Origin: Microcaldota archaeon
GTDB taxonomy: Archaea > Micrarchaeota > Micrarchaeia > Micrarchaeales > CABMGC01
Assembly: GCA_021785375.1 (NCBI GenBank)
Contig: JAJYFQ010000049.1
Coordinates: 1 to 6,089 of the forward strand
Direction: 5' to 3'
DNA length: 6,089 nucleotides
The notes under the pieces were generated by a model. It ran no database searches and was not told the origin of the DNA. It was given only the letters and a program-made list of their open reading frames with translations. The translations under genes were made by a program, and so were the position numbers. This document shows, in pieces, positions 4,622-6,089 of the stretch. Position 1 is the stretch's first letter; the number at the start of each line of letters is the position of its first letter.

Positions 4622-4705
4622 AATAAGGACACTAACTCCCTGTTCTTGGTCAATCGACGTTTCTGTGATAAGCTGTTTTGGCCAGACTTAACGGCATTGT
4701 CAACC

Positions 4706-4712
4706 TATATAA
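4706..4712 (+). promoter_or_regulatory. TATA box of the surface-protein gene
   Basis: TATATAA lies with its centre 33 bp before the ATG at 4742, predicting a transcript start near 4735 and a leader of only a few bases. No Shine-Dalgarno sequence is present before the ATG. Confidence 0.6.
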
Positions 4713-4741
4713 TCCTTATTGTCCAACTAATACTGAGTTAG

Positions 4742-6089
4742 ATGTCAGGCAAGAGAAGGGGTCAGTCGGTAATAGAGTTCCTTTCGACATACTCGTGGTC
4801 GTTCCTCATCCTCGCCGTCTTCATGGCGGTGGTTGCAAGCTACGTCTTCACCAGAGGCGCGAATACATTCTCGCCTTCGTACTGCTACATCAGCCCCGAG
4901 CTGCTCTGCCAGGAAGCATTCGTAATGTCGAACTCCACGGGCTCTGTCATAACCATGATCTTCGTGAACAATCTTGGCACAGGAATATCATTTGCGGCAA
5001 ACTCCTTCTCGGTCTCGCCCACTTTCGGGCAACAGAGATATCTGGGGACATGCTATCCTGAAAATGCGGTCCAGGGATCGCTGGTGATATGCAATGCAAC
5101 GGCAAGCGGATACTCGCCCAGTACAGGCCAGCAGCTCGAGCCGACGTTCACGCTCACGTACAGCATCTGTCAGAAGACGTGCGGCAGCCAGTCGTACAAC
5201 ACGTCAGGGACGGGAACCGTATTCGCCTCTCCACGCCATAAAATAATATCCGACGTCACGCTGTTCGACAGCCCTGCAACAGGCAGTATAGTGGTCCAGG
5301 GAATCAAGTACCCCAACGGCGCAACGATACCCGTGATATTCGGCGTGCACTACACGATCTTCGGGATCCCGCCTTCGGGTGCAGCCTTCAGCCAGTGGCA
5401 GGCTTCAGGAAATGTGGTTGTGACCAGCCCCTCTGTTCAGAGCACAAGCTTCAATGCAGCCGGAGACGGCACACTGACTGCGATTTATGTGGGGGCAACG
5501 AGCACCAGCAGTACGTCCTCAACCTCGTTGACCACGTCGAGCACGACTTCGTCAACAACATCATCTACCACTTCAAGTACTACATCAACCACTACATCCA
5601 GCACGAGCACGACCACGATAGCAACCCCATCCTTATACGCCACGATCAACACTGGAGGCTGCCCCGAATTTGCAGCCTACGATCCAAATAACAACTACAT
5701 CTACGTCCCTAATTATTGCTCAGACACCGTCTCCGTAATCAGCGGCACCTCGGTGGTAGCCAATGTCCTCGTAGGAAACGCCCCCACCTTTGTGGCCTAT
5801 AATCCGAGCAACAACTACATCTATGTTGCTAATTATGGTTCAGACACCGTCTCCGTAATCAGCGGCACCTCGGTGGTAGCCACTATCACATTGTCTTGCA
5901 TTTCATATTGCGAACCATCCTCCATAGTCTACAATCCAAACAACAATTATATGTACGTCACTAATTACGACGGGGGCACTGTCTCCATAATCAGCGGCAC
6001 CTCGGTGGTAGCAACGGCGGGTGCAGGCTACGAGCCACAATTCGCAGCCTACAATCCAAGCAACAACTATGTGTATGTTCCGGATTACA
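4742..6089 (+). CDS. Secreted cell-surface protein: class III (pilin-like) signal peptide, Ser/Thr linker and YVTN beta-propeller repeats (incomplete at the right edge)
   Basis: The frame is open from ATG 4742 to the window end (449 codons and one base). The N-terminus MSGKRRGQSVIEFLSTYSW is an archaeal class III signal peptide: cleavage by the prepilin peptidase is expected between Gly7 and Gln8, with Glu at mature position +5 and a membrane helix over about 15-36. An ectodomain follows (about 40-250), with cysteines at 48, 56, 104, 117, 143 and 147 and N-glycosylation sequons at Asn64, Asn118 and Asn153. Residues 253-292 are almost only Ser and Thr, a likely extended, glycosylated stalk. 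From about 297, YVTN-family propeller repeats begin: NPSNNYIYVANYGSDTVSVI-type units start near 313, 353, 397 and 437 (periods 40, 44, 40), each completed copy containing ISGTSVVA. More blades must lie outside the window. A role in adhesion or contact with other cells is inferred from architecture; the exact function is unknown. Confidence 0.88.
   Translation, partial: MSGKRRGQSVIEFLSTYSWSFLILAVFMAVVASYVFTRGANTFSPSYCYISPELLCQEAFVMSNSTGSVITMIFVNNLGTGISFAANSFSVSPTFGQQRYLGTCYPENAVQGSLVICNATASGYSPSTGQQLEPTFTLTYSICQKTCGSQSYNTSGTGTVFASPRHKIISDVTLFDSPATGSIVVQGIKYPNGATIPVIFGVHYTIFGIPPSGAAFSQWQASGNVVVTSPSVQSTSFNAAGDGTLTAIYVGATSTSSTSSTSLTTSSTTSSTTSSTTSSTTSTTTSSTSTTTIATPSLYATINTGGCPEFAAYDPNNNYIYVPNYCSDTVSVISGTSVVANVLVGNAPTFVAYNPSNNYIYVANYGSDTVSVISGTSVVATITLSCISYCEPSSIVYNPNNNYMYVTNYDGGTVSIISGTSVVATAGAGYEPQFAAYNPSNNYVYVPDY
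5498..5617 (+). repeat. Ser/Thr-coding low-complexity tract
   Basis: Forty codons encode almost only Ser and Thr, often as SSTT units, using mixed synonymous codons (ACG, ACA, ACC, ACT, TCA, TCG, AGC). The mixture suggests selection on the peptide rather than recent slippage of a short DNA repeat. It forms the linker between the ectodomain and the propeller of the surface protein. Confidence 0.8.
5691..5882 (+). repeat. Direct repeat of a propeller-blade segment, period 120 bp
   Basis: The segment 5691-5762 recurs at 5811-5882 with five differences in 72 bases; the last 43 bases (5720-5762 and 5840-5882) are identical. A shorter copy of the same tract, 22 bases from TCAGCGGC to GGTAGC, occurs again at 5991-6012. 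The repeat is in frame (40 codons) and corresponds to one YVTN blade. Confidence 0.85.

Larger units (their letters stand above)
4482..4741. other. AT-rich intergenic region between trm5 and the surface-protein gene
   Basis: This 260-bp stretch holds no recognisable gene on either strand and no tRNA-like sequence. It contains a short inverted repeat after trm5 (4488-4510), three imperfect 32-bp tandem repeats (4526-4621) and a TATA box (4706-4712). AATAAGGA (4622-4629) and TCCTTATT (4713-4720) form a distant perfect inverted repeat that may be chance. Its AT content is clearly higher than that of the flanking genes. Confidence 0.8.

Noticed and set aside
4678..5061. Plus-strand frame of 127 codons starting in the intergenic region
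   Set aside because: It overlaps the surface-protein gene in another frame; the surface frame has a signal peptide, TATA box and continuous domains, this one has none.
5395..5691. Plus-strand frame with His-rich sequence
   Set aside because: It is the shifted reading of the Ser/Thr linker; the His/Asp composition comes from reading ACC/ACG/ATC triplets out of frame.

Overview
The window reads as archaeal chromosome, most likely from a small-genome DPANN-type lineage (Micrarchaeota-like is my best guess, not proven). The evidence is archaeal Spt5 and uL11 side by side, an archaeal-type Trm5 tRNA methyltransferase, a stand-alone 5S rRNA with its own TATA box, TATA elements placed about 26 bp before start codons (leaderless mRNAs), and a secreted protein whose N-terminus is an archaeal class III (pilin-like) signal peptide of the RG|QSVIEFL type.

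Layout. At the left edge a short, very basic reading frame runs off the window on the minus strand (possibly a small ribosomal protein). Divergent from it is a GNAT acetyltransferase gene (124-606), whose last codons contain the promoter of a 5S rRNA gene (about 622-738). Convergent with the 5S gene is a minus-strand cluster, read right to left: spt5 (3419-2964), rpl11 (2959-2492), a MagIII/COG2231-type HhH DNA glycosylase (2463-1801) and a geranylgeranyl-diphosphate-synthase-like prenyltransferase (1787-765). Gaps are 4-28 bp and there are clear Shine-Dalgarno sequences before rpl11 and the glycosylase, so this looks like one operon linking transcription elongation, the ribosome, DNA repair and lipid precursor synthesis.

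Divergent from spt5, across only 36 bp, lies trm5. Its reading frame (3456-4481) has the size of one normal Trm5 but is cut by an in-frame TAA at 3594-3596, exactly between the small N-terminal tRNA-sensing D1 domain and the catalytic D2-D3 part. The catalytic part stays open for 287 codons from a TTG at 3618. This is the most surprising item in the window: either a two-piece Trm5, an unusual translation event, a fresh mutation or a sequence error.

After trm5 comes a 260-bp AT-rich intergenic stretch with three imperfect 32-bp tandem repeats and, nearer the next gene, a TATA box. It precedes a long open reading frame (4742 to the right edge, incomplete, at least 449 codons): a cell-surface protein with a class III signal peptide and single membrane helix, a Cys-containing ectodomain, a Ser/Thr linker of about 40 residues, and YVTN-type beta-propeller repeats that include a recently duplicated tract.
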